Assembly: GCF_000143845.1 (NCBI RefSeq)
Contig: NC_014363.1
Span: 1,659,186 to 1,723,185 of the forward strand
Reading direction: 5' to 3'
DNA: 64,000 nt
Source: Olsenella uli DSM 7084
GTDB taxonomy: Bacteria; Actinomycetota; Coriobacteriia; Coriobacteriales; Atopobiaceae
In this document: piece by piece, positions 24,164-33,609 of the stretch
How the letters are laid out: every line of letters begins with the position of its first letter
How positions within the stretch are numbered: the stretch's first letter is position 1
The notes under the pieces: generated by a model
The model's input: only the letters and a program-made list of their open reading frames with translations
Told to the model about the DNA's origin: nothing
Database searches by the model: none
Translations under genes and position numbers: made by a program

Positions 24164-25339
24164 ATGGTCGACCTGCTCGTCCACCGCTTCATAGAGAACG
24201 CCGACGACACCGCCAATCCCGCCGTCCGCAACGCATACGGCACGCTCGCAAGCACCGTCGGCATCGTCTGCAACGTGCTGCTGTGCGTAGGCAAGGGTGC
24301 GATCGGCCTGTTCGCGGGCTCGGTCTCGATCGTGGCAGACGCCGTGAACAACCTGTCCGACGCCTCGAGCAACGTGGTCAGCCTGCTGGGGTTCCACATG
24401 GCCGGCAGGCCCGCGGACCGCGAGCACCCCTACGGCCACGGACGCTACGAGTACCTGGCAGGCATGGTGGTTGCCGTCCTGGTCCTGGTCATCGGCGTGG
24501 AGCTGGTCCGTTCGTCGGTCGAGAAGCTCGTCGATCCCTCGCCCACCGAGTTCTCCCCTGCCGTCGCCATCGTCCTGGTCGCGTCCATGCTGGTGAAGGC
24601 CTGGATGATGCTGTTCAACCGCACCCTGGGACGGCTCATCGGCTCGGTCACGCTCGAGGCGACGGCCATGGACTCGCGCAACGACGTGATCACGACCGGG
24701 GCGGTCCTCGCCGCTGCGGTGGTCTCGGCGCTGACCGGCGTCGACCTGGACGGCTGGGCGGGCCTGGCGGTGGGCTGCTTCATCCTGTGGAGCGGCTTTG
24801 GCCTGATGAGGGAGACCATCGACCCCCTCCTGGGGCGCACGCCCAGCGACGAGCTTGTGCGGCACATCCATGACACGATCATGGGCTATCCTGGCGTGCT
24901 GGGGACCCATGACCTGATGGTCCACGACTACGGCCCCGGCCGCCAGTTCGCGAGCGCCCACGTGGAGATGGCCGCCGAGGCAAGCCCGCTCGACAGCCAC
25001 GACACGCTCGACAACATCGAGCGGGAGTTCCTCGAGCGGGACGGCATGCACGTCGTCTTGCACTACGATCCCATCGTGACCGACGACCCCCAGGTATGCG
25101 ACCTGCGCAACTGGATTGCCCAGCAGGTCAAGGTCATCGACCCCGAGCTCACGATCCACGACCTGCGCTGCGTGCCCGGGCCCACGCACACCAACGTGAT
25201 CTTTGACTGCGTGCGCCCCCACGGGCTCGCCATGAGCGACGACGAGCTGCGCGGCACCATCAGTGGCCTGGTGAAGTCGAGGCATCCCGGCTACGACTGC
25301 GTCATCACCGTGGACCGGAGCTACATATCCGGTGCCTAG
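24164..25339 (+). CDS. Cation diffusion facilitator family transporter
   Basis: A 391-residue CDF exporter of divalent metals (Zn, Fe, Mn or Co) by proton exchange. The membrane domain has GLFAGSVSIVADAVNNLSDASSNVVSLLG and HPYGHGRYEYLAG, then TLEATAMDSRNDVITTGAVL, which carries the metal-binding Asp residues of helices 2 and 5. The C-terminal domain is extended, with an extra module after about residue 280 ending VITVDRSYIS. ATG 24164 follows AAGGAGGG. A TACACT about 45 nt upstream may be the -10. Metal specificity cannot be told from sequence. Confidence 0.9.
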   Translation: MVDLLVHRFIENADDTANPAVRNAYGTLASTVGIVCNVLLCVGKGAIGLFAGSVSIVADAVNNLSDASSNVVSLLGFHMAGRPADREHPYGHGRYEYLAGMVVAVLVLVIGVELVRSSVEKLVDPSPTEFSPAVAIVLVASMLVKAWMMLFNRTLGRLIGSVTLEATAMDSRNDVITTGAVLAAAVVSALTGVDLDGWAGLAVGCFILWSGFGLMRETIDPLLGRTPSDELVRHIHDTIMGYPGVLGTHDLMVHDYGPGRQFASAHVEMAAEASPLDSHDTLDNIEREFLERDGMHVVLHYDPIVTDDPQVCDLRNWIAQQVKVIDPELTIHDLRCVPGPTHTNVIFDCVRPHGLAMSDDELRGTISGLVKSRHPGYDCVITVDRSYISGA

Positions 25340-26058
25340 GGCTTGCATGGCAGGCAGAGCTCTCGTCGCTGTAACCTTGCCTTGCGTTTGCCGCCCTCGC
25401 GGCAGCCGGCCTCGCCCTGGCCGCGGGCGCCCTCCTGCGCGTGCGCGAGGGGTAGGCGGGCACCTCGCACGTCGTAAGGTCTCCGTGTTGGCGTCGGTGG
25501 CGGGGGAGACGATCGGGAGCGCATTGTCTGAACAGGTAGCGATCCAGGACATGCAAACGGGAGACGTCCAGACCGCACAGGCTCGTTCCAGACGGGTTGG
25601 GAGCGGGAGCACTCGACCCACGGGCTTCCAGAGCTCGTGAAGCGCTTTGCGGTGATGACGGTTGTGTGAGCTCTCCTGGGCCCCTTTACGCCTCGCATCG
25701 GAGGCGCCGCCAAGAATCGGGCCATCGACAAGTGTGGGCCAAAGCTCCTCCTGAAGCCCAGAGATGGCATCGCCAAAGAGCCTTGCCAAGGGATACCGCA
25801 TGACACTACATAGGCGTTAGAGCGGATCGTGTCGGAGGGATCATCCTTCCTGGACCCGAGGCACGATCCGCCGTTGCCGACATGGAATCCGCCCCCTTCT
25901 CGCCTGCGTTGGCAGTGAGGTTGAAGGCCATCGGGCATTCGTAGATGAAGTCCGGGAACGTCGTGGCCCTGGCGGCTGTCCACGGGGGTACCTACGGATG
26001 AGCTGCGTGAGGTCGCGGGCGGCCTTGGGCTGGCTGGCAGTGCCCGATATGGATCTCG
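25340..26058. other. Non-coding or decayed region at the island boundary
   Basis: No intact gene is visible in about 720 bp between the cation efflux gene and the AraC pseudogene. Short open stretches occur on the minus strand (for example one with DFIYECPMAFNLTANAGEKG at about 25.9 kb), broken by stops and frame changes, but I cannot assign them to a family. The segment looks like eroded coding DNA at the edge of an acquired region. Confidence 0.5.
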
Positions 26059-27142
26059 TCACCGGACGATCTCGTCTCGATACCTGCCGGGCGTCACGCC
26101 GACACAACGCTTAAACGCTTTGGTGAAGCTGGCGGCGTCCCCGTAGCCCACCATCTCGCCTATTTCTCTGGTGTTCAGATTCGTATCGGCAAGCAGCTCC
26201 TTCGCAGCGTTCATTCTCACGCCGCGAATATACTTTCCCAAGGGCACGCCCGTCTCGAACTTGAACATCCCGCTCCGACCGCGCGCGCGATTTGCTCGAT
26301 GGTGAAGTCGTCCTGGCGCAGCAGCAGCTCAGCCTGGCTCATGCGTCTCCCCTGCACATAGCGCGTGACCGTCATGCCGTTCACGCACTTGAACGTCTCC
26401 TTGAATTTGGTAGGGCTCATGCAGGCGATGGCGGCGAGCTCGGAGATGCGCAGGTCGACAGAGCAGTGGTCGTCGATGTAACACACCACGTCGTGTATGC
26501 GCTCGCGATCGGCGGCGCTTGCGGCTCCGCCCACATCGGACGTCCGCCTTCTCGAGCGCTCCACGATGAGTCCCATAGCCTCGAGCACCTTGCCTTCGTA
26601 GTGCAACGCGCTGCGTCCCTCGTCGCCCGACCGGGGCCATAGCCTGGAGAGCAGGGCCTTCATCTCAGGGAATTCGTCATCGCGGCCCAGCGAGGCGAAG
26701 GCCTGTGCTACGTTCTGGGATTCCCCTCCATACTCCCGTTCCAGGAACCGTGCCGAAACTCCGATGAAACCTCGATAGAGACGCTCTGCACCGGTATGCT
26801 GCCATGCGCGACGCCCCTCCACGGGCCGCCGATGCTCTGTCCCCATATGCTGTTGGGCTTGAGCTTGCGGTACGGGCTGAACTCCTCGCCGGCGATGGAT
26901 TTGAACCAGGTGACGGTGAGGTAGCTGGGCGGCTTGAAGTCCATGACGTAGTCATCGCGCATGGTGAAGTCATGGATGCTGATGCTCCACGGCGCGTCCT
27001 CGGGAGAGAGGAAGTGGAACCAGCCCCGGCAGTTTCCATCTCGCGAACGATAGGAGCGCCGGAGCGAACCGAACCCCGGTGGCGAAGGCTCCTGCGCGAA
27101 CGACGGCTTCCGCAACGCCTGCTCTTGGAACGGTCGTTTCAT
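26059..27142 (-). pseudogene. Frameshifted AraC-family transcription regulator
   Basis: Three consecutive pieces in different frames add up to one AraC-type regulator. The N-terminal effector part runs from ATG 27142 (WFHFLSPEDAPWSISIHDF; MDFKPPSYLTVTWFKSI). It shifts frame near 26.75 kb into ARFLEREYGG and the helical middle plus first HTH (ISELAAIACMSPTKFKETFK). It shifts again near 26.26 kb into FKFETGVPLGKYIRG and a further HTH (NTREIGEMVGYGDAASFTKAFKR). It is recognisably related to the intact regulator at 27747-28796. At the second shift, residues between VG and GMFK seem to be missing, which suggests a small deletion. Sequencing error could explain one shift but is unlikely for both. 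Confidence 0.8.
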
Positions 27143-27178
27143 GTTCCTGTCCTTTCGTCATGCGACGATGGGACGCAA

Positions 27179-27277
27179 GTTGGCGCGATCCTGGTGGTGA
27201 CGCACGACCTGGAGCTCGTCGCGTGTGCCTGCGACCGGGCGCTGTGCGTGGAAGGCGGGACGGCATCGGTGCACTAG
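27179..27277 (+). pseudogene. C-terminal remnant of an ABC/ECF transporter ATPase
   Basis: About 33 codons read VGAILVVTHDLELVACACDRALCVEGG and then a stop. This is the H-loop histidine (THD) and following strand of an ECF/ABC ATPase C-terminus. Nothing upstream in this frame belongs to such a protein; the preceding DNA is the control region of the AraC pseudogene. It is therefore the leftover end of a deleted transporter gene. Its sequence differs from the end of the intact fused ATPase at 30333-31814. Confidence 0.6.
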
Positions 27278-27619
27278 CGAACGTTGCCAAGATGCAATCG
27301 ATATGCGTAGCGCGCGACGCAGGCGGCCCATTGCCTCTTCCTGCAGGAGGATGCCAGCTCATAGAGGAATCCTCGACTATGGGTGGGGCTTATGGGGCGC
27401 CTTGCCGACGTTTGCTAAAGCCGCTTCATGAAGAAGTGGTCCGTTGCGCTATGCTGACAGTGTGCAGCAATCATATACCACCTGCCAACAGGAACCCGTG
27501 GATAAGAGGCGATGCGAGGCATCGCCCCTCGCGGAGGCGGTGTCTGTGGCATGGTCGTGAATGCCAGGCCAGACGTATCGAAATCGGTATCCGGCAGGAA
27601 GCCTATAAGGGACCCCATC
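27278..27619. other. Decayed intergenic DNA between regulator remnants
   Basis: I see no supported gene here. A minus-strand open stretch (27415-27645, containing FDTSGLAFTTMPQ) could be eroded coding DNA but matches no family I know. The base composition is visibly less GC-rich than the flanking core genes. Confidence 0.4.
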
Positions 27620-27830
27620 TCATTTTGGGCAGGGATCGCAGCCACGGTCTTTCATGCGCCGACACACCAGAGGAGAAGCCCCAAAACGGGTGCGGAACAC
27701 CTTCGCAAGGCGAGGCTGGCTCGCAGGGTCTACGGCGCTTGCGACCTCACCCACCCTCATACTGCCTTCCGTCACGAGCCTTGTGGCATGCCGCATGCGC
27801 AGGTTGCTCTGGTATTCGCTGTGACCGCCA
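27620..27830 (-). pseudogene. AraC HTH fragment out of frame behind the intact AraC gene
   Basis: In the frame next to the 3' end of the intact AraC gene the DNA encodes SNLRMRHATRLVTEGSMR and then VGEVASAV-PASQPRLAKVFRTRFGASP, a complete AraC second-HTH half-domain, followed by a stop at 27620. It overlaps the last ~28 codons of the intact gene. It may be a third HTH cut off by a frameshift or the remnant of a separate regulator gene. Confidence 0.6.
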
Positions 27831-28796
27831 GACACCGTTGCTCCTTCTGAAGTCTGCCGGCGAGAAGCCCTTGCTCCTTCGGAAGGCTTCCGTGAACGCT
27901 CCCGGTTTGTGGTACCCGACCGCCTTGCCGATGCTCGCAATCAGAAGGTCGGTCTCCCTGAGCAGCCGGGCCGCCTCCTCCATCCGTTCCCGTGTGACGT
28001 ATGCGGAAGGAGAAAGCCCCGTCGCTGTTTTGAATAGTCTCTTCAGCTTGGTCTGCCCGATATACAGCTCTGACGCAAGTCGCGCACAAGAGAGGTCTCC
28101 GCTCAGGTTATCAGCGATATAGCTGCTGATATGGCTGATTGCACACGCATCGCCCTGAGACAAGGCCCTGTGTTCTCCGCTTCCGTCTTCCCGGCTTGCG
28201 TATTCCATGACAAGAGCGACGGCCTCTGCGACCACGCCCTCATAGAACAGCTCCGCGGCAATTCCCTTGCCCTGATACGCACGTGCCTTGCGGAGCAGAT
28301 CGACAAGTTCGGGAAGATCGTATTTTCCGTCGACCTTGGCAAAGGCTTTTCGGACATCCTTCACGTTCCCGAACCTGCTTTGCAGGTAATCCCTGTAGTA
28401 GTCAGGAGAAATTGTGATAGACGAGGCCCTCGCGACGGCCCCCTTCGAGAAGTGAGCCTCGTACTCCCCATGCTCGTCTCCGAGATACACCATGATGGCC
28501 CCCGGAACGAGCGCGGCACCCCTCCGTTGCGCCATGCCTCTGACGTCATCGTAGCATCCGAGGCAGATATGCTCGCTGCAGCGGTACCGCATGGTCCCGC
28601 TCTTTGCAAAGCTCATCCTGAACGCATTCACGGCAAAAAGGTTTCCACGGAAGTACGCCCAGTACTCACCGGACCCTATCTCGTTTTCAAACGTGTGCAG
28701 GACGCCTTCAGGGCCATAACCACGGACTCCCTTCAAAGGCTTGAGGCCCCACCCCCGAAACGCCCCGCTGTAGAGATCTGTCTCGATGCTCTTCAT
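27747..28796 (-). CDS. AraC-family regulator of the ECF/ABC transport locus
   Basis: A 349-residue regulator. The N-terminal ~240 residues form an effector-binding region (with SEHICLGCYDDVRG and TISPDYYRDYLQSRFG). The C-terminal AraC DNA-binding domain has two HTH motifs (CARLASELYIGQTKLKRLFK and IASIGKAVGYHKPGAFTEAFRRSKGFSP). I chose ATG 28796 with GGAGGGGAGGG upstream. It is divergent from the S-component gene and probably controls that operon. AraC regulators such as YbtA play this part at siderophore loci with similar ABC pairs, so a metal chelate is a plausible inducer. The final ~28 residues are likely unrelated read-through (see the adjacent HTH fragment). Confidence 0.87.
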   Translation of the reverse strand: MKSIETDLYSGAFRGWGLKPLKGVRGYGPEGVLHTFENEIGSGEYWAYFRGNLFAVNAFRMSFAKSGTMRYRCSEHICLGCYDDVRGMAQRRGAALVPGAIMVYLGDEHGEYEAHFSKGAVARASSITISPDYYRDYLQSRFGNVKDVRKAFAKVDGKYDLPELVDLLRKARAYQGKGIAAELFYEGVVAEAVALVMEYASREDGSGEHRALSQGDACAISHISSYIADNLSGDLSCARLASELYIGQTKLKRLFKTATGLSPSAYVTRERMEEAARLLRETDLLIASIGKAVGYHKPGAFTEAFRRSKGFSPADFRRSNGVWRSQRIPEQPAHAACHKARDGRQYEGG

Positions 28797-29008
28797 CTTC
28801 CCTCCCCTCCGCTTGTCTGGTTCCCGGTCTTCTTCCCCGGTTCGGCACTCTCTTTCCGTATGGGGACGCATCTCGCCAATGCAACGGTCAGTGACCCACC
28901 GTCCGTCCATTATAAGGCAGAGTTTCCTATAGATAACAATTGATCGGGTTGGTCGACGGTCGATCGGTACGCATCGACATGGAGATTCGACCGCAAGGGG
29001 GTCACCTT

Positions 29009-29632
29009 ATGAGAACGGAAGCAGGGCACCCTGTCGACAACAGGTGGACCATGCGCGACGTCCTGACGTTTGTGATATTCAACCTCATCATCATGGTGCT
29101 TATCACCGTGGCGAAGGTGGTCGAGGACATGCTGTTGGCGCCACAAAACACGTTCTTCGTCGGATCGTGGCTGTTTCCGTTGCTTGCAACGCCGTTCTAC
29201 CTCGTCATGGCCGACCGCATCGGCAAGCGCGGCGTACTTGCCGGATCGATCCTCATATTTGGCATCCTCTACACCTTCATGGGCGGACTCTACTGTGCAC
29301 CGGTTGCCCTTGCAGGCGCAGTCATAGGCGAGCTGGCCATGTGGGGCAAGGACTCCTATCACGACATCAGACGCGTCATCGGCGGCTACATCGTGTATTG
29401 GGTGACGTTCGGCTTTTATGGGATCATGCCGTACCTACTGTTTAGGGAAGCCTACATGAAGCAGTTGGGGACCTACTACAATGCCGCCGACATCACCGCG
29501 ATGATCGCCCAATATACCGAACTCCCCTGGATCCTTCTGATGATGGCGCTGTTTGCAGCGGGAACGATCGTGGGCGGCCTCATCGGATCCAAGTTCCTGA
29601 AAAGGCACGTCCGCAAAGCGAAGATCGCATAG
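29009..29632 (+). CDS. MptD/Trep_Strep-family ECF transporter S component
   Basis: A 207-residue membrane protein with six hydrophobic segments (for example VLTFVIFNLIIMVLITVAKV and LLMMALFAAGTIVGGLIGS). It matches the MptD (Trep_Strep) family of substrate-binding S components. These are predicted to capture a small ligand and dock on the EcfT/EcfA module. I chose ATG 29009, behind AGGGGGT; an in-frame TTG at 28940 is less likely. EcfT starts 5 nt after its stop. The substrate is unknown. The family recurs next to IrtAB-like ABC pairs and is often linked to iron or haem uptake. Confidence 0.8.
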   Translation: MRTEAGHPVDNRWTMRDVLTFVIFNLIIMVLITVAKVVEDMLLAPQNTFFVGSWLFPLLATPFYLVMADRIGKRGVLAGSILIFGILYTFMGGLYCAPVALAGAVIGELAMWGKDSYHDIRRVIGGYIVYWVTFGFYGIMPYLLFREAYMKQLGTYYNAADITAMIAQYTELPWILLMMALFAAGTIVGGLIGSKFLKRHVRKAKIA

Positions 29633-29637
29633 ACGCT

Positions 29638-30336
29638 ATGGGAGGGGCGGACATCAAGTGCGGTCTTCTCGGCCTTGACCCAAGGACACATCTGTCATCG
29701 TTCCTTGTTGTGGGAATCGTCTCCATGCTGATAGTGGGCCTCCTCGAGACAGCGCTTTTGCAGGCACTCGCTGCCACTTATCTCGCTGCAAACGGACGGA
29801 CGAGAAGTGCGGCGAAGTCCTGTGTAGGCTTCGCGGCCATATGCGGCCTGAGCTTCCTTCCCCTCCCGGGGCTGTACGGGGTCCTTTTCGTGAGCATGCT
29901 GCACATGATCCCTCCGTTTACGACCGGGTGCGCGTTCTTCTCGCTTTCTCCTTCGGCAATCATGTGCGCACTCGACCGGTGGCATCTCCCGCAAAAGCTC
30001 CTCGTTGGGATCTGCATGATATTCAGATTTGCCTCGATCCTTCCGTTTGAGATGCGCTCAATACTTCGCGGGATCCGCATGCGAGGTATCTTCCCCAGCC
30101 TGCCAGACATCGCAAGGCAACCCGCACTCGCATACGAATGCTTTTACACGCCGCTTGTCATGCGCTCGCTGAGACTCTCAAGCGAGCTCGCCGCATCGGC
30201 CGAACTGCGAGGAATTGATATAGGAGCAGGGCGGACGTCAGTATACCACGTGGGATTCTCCCTGCGCGACGCGGTGTGCGCTGTTGTCGTGGCTGCAGCC
30301 GCGGCAGGCATATACGCGTTGGGGGCGGTCTCGTGA
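29638..30336 (+). CDS. ecfT: ECF transporter transmembrane component EcfT
   Basis: A 232-residue T component that couples the S component to the ATPases. It begins with LLGLDPRTHLSS, typical of EcfT, has four to five membrane segments, and includes a cytoplasmic coupling region with EMRSILRGIRMRGI and SAELRGIDI (the Ala-Arg-Gly-type motifs that contact the ATPases). Its TGA overlaps the GTG start of the ATPase gene by 4 nt, so translation is coupled. It is shorter than many EcfT proteins but appears complete. Confidence 0.88.
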   Translation: MGGADIKCGLLGLDPRTHLSSFLVVGIVSMLIVGLLETALLQALAATYLAANGRTRSAAKSCVGFAAICGLSFLPLPGLYGVLFVSMLHMIPPFTTGCAFFSLSPSAIMCALDRWHLPQKLLVGICMIFRFASILPFEMRSILRGIRMRGIFPSLPDIARQPALAYECFYTPLVMRSLRLSSELAASAELRGIDIGAGRTSVYHVGFSLRDAVCAVVVAAAAAGIYALGAVS

Positions 30337-31814
30337 GTGGACCGGAAGCCGTTGCCTTGAAGAACGCCTCGTTTTGCTACCTCGACGAGTCTGGGCTTTC
30401 GAGCGAGGTGTCAGCTGATAGCAAGGTATCAGCCGGCAGGCGAGAATCTACGGAAAGCTGCGTACAGGAGATCTGTCTCAGCGTTTTGGCCGGCTCATGC
30501 ACCATACTTTGCGGCCGTTCCGGCAACGGAAAAACCACGGTACTGCGTCTCATCGACGGTTTGGCAGGAACCTTCTTCCCCGGCGAGAAGGGCGGTGCGG
30601 TCCTCGTGCGAGGAACGGACGTGTTTGATCTGTCCCCACGCGATCGCACGGAAAGCATAGGCGTGGTCATGCAGGATCCGCGCAGCCAGTTCTTCATGGG
30701 GACGGTAGGCGATGAGATCGCGTTCTCCTTGGAGAATATGGGTACCGATCCCTCGCTCACGGTCAAGCGCGTTCGAGAGGCGGCGTCACTGTGCGGCATC
30801 GAGGATCTTCTTGATGAGAGGCTCACCGAGCTCTCAAGCGGACAGAAGCAACGCGTCGCCCTCGCGACGGCAACGGCATGCCATCCGCAGGTGCTGGTGC
30901 TTGACGAGCCCACCTCGAACCTGGACGCACAGGGGTCTCGGTCGCTCGTCAAGATCCTCGGAGAGCTTAGGAGAAGCGGCGTGGCAATGGTCATCTCCGA
31001 GCATAGGCTCCATCAGTTTTTGCCCGTGGCCAACGAGTTCGTATATCTTCGGGAAGGACGCATAGCCGCTCGGTGGAGCGCCGAGAGGTTCGCGTCTCTT
31101 TCCGAACGCGAAACGGCAAAGTTTGGGCTTCGGCATCCCGACATGAAGTCCGACCCCAAAATCAAACCCTATTCCGCAAAGGACTCGGACGGATGGCGCA
31201 TGGCAGATGTGACCTATCGGTACCCTCCGACAAAACGTGGAATCGATGGCATTACCGCCGAATTTCCATTCGGATCCGTAACGGTCATATGTGGTGAAAA
31301 CGGAACAGGCAAAACTACGCTCGCGAAGGTCCTTGTGGGAGCTGTTCGTGAGCAGGGGGGCATCGTCACCAGGAACGGGAAACGCCTTTCCCGTAAGGAA
31401 CGCCGTCTCCTCAGCTACTTTGTCATGCAGGACGTTGACTACCAGCTCTATGCCAGCTGTGTTGCGGACGAGGTAGTGCTCGGCAGGCATGTAGATGACT
31501 CTCTCAAGGCGCGTGCCCGGGACTCATTGGCGGCTTTCGACCTGACGGACTTGGCCACCCGGCATCCGGCAAGCCTGTCCGGCGGACAGAAGCAGCGCGT
31601 CATACTTGCCGCAGCATATTGCTCGGATGCCGAACTCATCGTGCTCGACGAGCCCACGAGCGGGCTCGATGGGCGCGGGATGCGCGAGGTTGCATGCTGG
31701 TGCCGCAAACTTGCATCCGGGGGAAGGGCCGTTGTGGTCATAACGCACGACGAGCTGTTGGCGCGACTGGCAGGCAACCGCATCGTTGACCTGTCGTCGC
31801 AGAAAAGGGGTTGA
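30333..31814 (+). CDS. Fused dual-domain ECF transporter ATPase
   Basis: A 493-residue protein with two complete ABC ATPase domains in one chain, replacing separate EcfA1 and EcfA2. Domain 1 has Walker A GRSGNGKTT (about residue 61), signature LSSGQKQR and Walker B VLVLDEPTSNLD. Domain 2 (from about 285) has GENGTGKTT, LSGGQKQR and LIVLDEPTSGLD, with the H-loop THDE. The start is GTG 30333, overlapping the ecfT stop. Fused ATPases of this type are known in ECF systems such as YkoD. Domain 1 has an unusual Ser/Arg-rich stretch (SSEVSADSKVSAGRREST) before its A-loop strand. Confidence 0.9.
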   Translation: MSGPEAVALKNASFCYLDESGLSSEVSADSKVSAGRRESTESCVQEICLSVLAGSCTILCGRSGNGKTTVLRLIDGLAGTFFPGEKGGAVLVRGTDVFDLSPRDRTESIGVVMQDPRSQFFMGTVGDEIAFSLENMGTDPSLTVKRVREAASLCGIEDLLDERLTELSSGQKQRVALATATACHPQVLVLDEPTSNLDAQGSRSLVKILGELRRSGVAMVISEHRLHQFLPVANEFVYLREGRIAARWSAERFASLSERETAKFGLRHPDMKSDPKIKPYSAKDSDGWRMADVTYRYPPTKRGIDGITAEFPFGSVTVICGENGTGKTTLAKVLVGAVREQGGIVTRNGKRLSRKERRLLSYFVMQDVDYQLYASCVADEVVLGRHVDDSLKARARDSLAAFDLTDLATRHPASLSGGQKQRVILAAAYCSDAELIVLDEPTSGLDGRGMREVACWCRKLASGGRAVVVITHDELLARLAGNRIVDLSSQKRG

Positions 31815-31821
31815 TATCTCC

Positions 31822-33609
31822 ATGAGCCGCATTACGCCAAAAGACCAAGCGGTACGTCCCAGTGCATTTTCCAAGCTTTTCTATTTCATGCGACCCGACA
31901 GGCATCGAATGCTCTTCTCGCTTCTTCTGGCATGCATAGGCGAGGCGGCGGGCATGGTTCCTTATGTCGTCGTTGCCTTACTTGCCGCGGGATTGGTGGA
32001 AGGGACGATCACACTTGAGTCGGCTGCTCTCCTGTCAGCTGCTGCTGCGGCAGCCCAGATTGCAAAGTTCCTGTTCACTTGGCGCTCTTCCATGATCAGC
32101 CACGGAATCGCCTTCAAGGCCCTGCGCACCATGCGCGAGCAGATGGCGGAGAAGATGGCTCGCGTGCCCATGGGGACCATCGTCGACACGCCGACGGGCG
32201 CATTCAAGAACCGGTTCGTGGACAACGTGAACCAGCTTGAGGACGCCATCGCGCACTTCATGCCCGAGCTTCCAAGCACGGTATTCGCGCCGCTTTTGGC
32301 AATGGTCATCGTGTTCGCCATCAACTGGCGCATGGGGCTTGCCGGGATTGCCACGATCCCCTTATGCATGCTCTTCTATCTTGGCATGATGCGGGACTAT
32401 AAGCCCAAAATGGCCCGCTATATCGCAAGCGAACAGCGGATGAACTCAACGCTGGTAGAGTATGTCAACGGTATCCAGGTGATCAAAGCATTCGGGCGCA
32501 CTGCATCCTCATACGGCTCGTTTTCCGAGGCGGTAGCCGAGTATCACGACTCCACGCTTGCATGGTTTCGCCAAAGCTGGATATGGATGGCGGCGATACG
32601 GGCTATCGTCCCCTGCACGCTGCTCTTCTCGATACCGCTCGGCGTTTGGCTGCTTTCGGTCGGACGGATCGCGTTGCCCGCCTTCATGGTGTGCATCACC
32701 ATCCCATTGGGATTCATCGGAGGAATACTTAAGTTCTCCCAGGCGGCAGGTCAAATCTCACGCATGGATACCTGCCTGAACGTAGTCTGGGACTTTCTGG
32801 GAGAGCCTGAGCTCTCACGGCCGAGTGAGCGCGTAATGCTTGATGGCAAGTCATTCACCTTTGAGAACGTCTCCTTTTCCTATCATGAGGGCACGGAAGT
32901 GTTGCACGATATCAACTTTAAGACGGAGCCCGGGCAGATCACAGCTATCGTAGGACCCAGCGGATCGGGCAAATCAACGGTAGCCAAGCTTATGGCCGGT
33001 TTCTGGGATGTAAGTTCCGGATGCATCTCATTCAGCGGTACCGACGTGCGGGACATTCCCTTCGAGCAGCTTATGGAGCACGTCTCGTATGTGGCACAGG
33101 ACACGTTTCTGTTTGATAGGACCATCGCCGACAACATCCGCATGGGCATGCCGGATGCAACCGATGGAGAGGTCGAGGCTGCTGCACGTGCAGCCGGCGC
33201 TCATGAGTTCATCAGCCGGCTTCCTCAAGGGTATCGCACTCCTGCCGGTGAGGCAGGTGCAAGGCTTTCCGGCGGCGAGCGCCAACGCATCACCATTGCC
33301 CGCGCCATCTTAAAAGATGCCTCCGTCGTCATTCTTGATGAGGCGACCGCCTATGCCGATCCCGAGAACGAAGCTCTGGTAGAGCGGGCCTTGAGCAAGC
33401 TTGTAGCAGGAAAAACACTTGTCACCATCGCCCACCGTCTGTCAACGATCACAGGCGCCGACCAGATCCTCGTGATGGATGCCGGACGCATCGTTGCGCG
33501 CGGACGTCACGGTGAGCTGCTGAAAACCTGTCCTTTGTATGCTCGCATGTGGAAGGAGCATATGAGCTCTACCGTCAACGCAGAAGGGAGGCGCTCATGT
33601 TTGCAATAA
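31822..33609 (+). CDS. ABC transporter half-subunit, IrtA/YbtP-like
   Basis: A 595-residue exporter-fold half-transporter: about six membrane helices (residues ~25-300), then an ATPase with [17 protein letters not shown] and VVILDEATAYADPENE. The DEATxxADPENE form of the D-loop is seen in IrtA and YbtP, which use an exporter fold to import siderophores. I chose ATG 31822, 7 nt after the ATPase stop. The next gene overlaps its 3' end by 13 nt, so the two subunits form a heterodimer. With the MptD-type ECF module it probably makes up one iron-chelate or tetrapyrrole uptake system. Confidence 0.85.
   Translation: MSRITPKDQAVRPSAFSKLFYFMRPDRHRMLFSLLLACIGEAAGMVPYVVVALLAAGLVEGTITLESAALLSAAAAAAQIAKFLFTWRSSMISHGIAFKALRTMREQMAEKMARVPMGTIVDTPTGAFKNRFVDNVNQLEDAIAHFMPELPSTVFAPLLAMVIVFAINWRMGLAGIATIPLCMLFYLGMMRDYKPKMARYIASEQRMNSTLVEYVNGIQVIKAFGRTASSYGSFSEAVAEYHDSTLAWFRQSWIWMAAIRAIVPCTLLFSIPLGVWLLSVGRIALPAFMVCITIPLGFIGGILKFSQAAGQISRMDTCLNVVWDFLGEPELSRPSERVMLDGKSFTFENVSFSYHEGTEVLHDINFKTEPGQITAIVGPSGSGKSTVAKLMAGFWDVSSGCISFSGTDVRDIPFEQLMEHVSYVAQDTFLFDRTIADNIRMGMPDATDGEVEAAARAAGAHEFISRLPQGYRTPAGEAGARLSGGERQRITIARAILKDASVVILDEATAYADPENEALVERALSKLVAGKTLVTIAHRLSTITGADQILVMDAGRIVARGRHGELLKTCPLYARMWKEHMSSTVNAEGRRSCLQ

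Noticed and set aside
24044-25801. Long minus-strand open frame of about 585 codons
   Set aside because: It runs antisense to the well-supported cation efflux gene and contains only low-complexity sequence; it is a GC-driven shadow frame.
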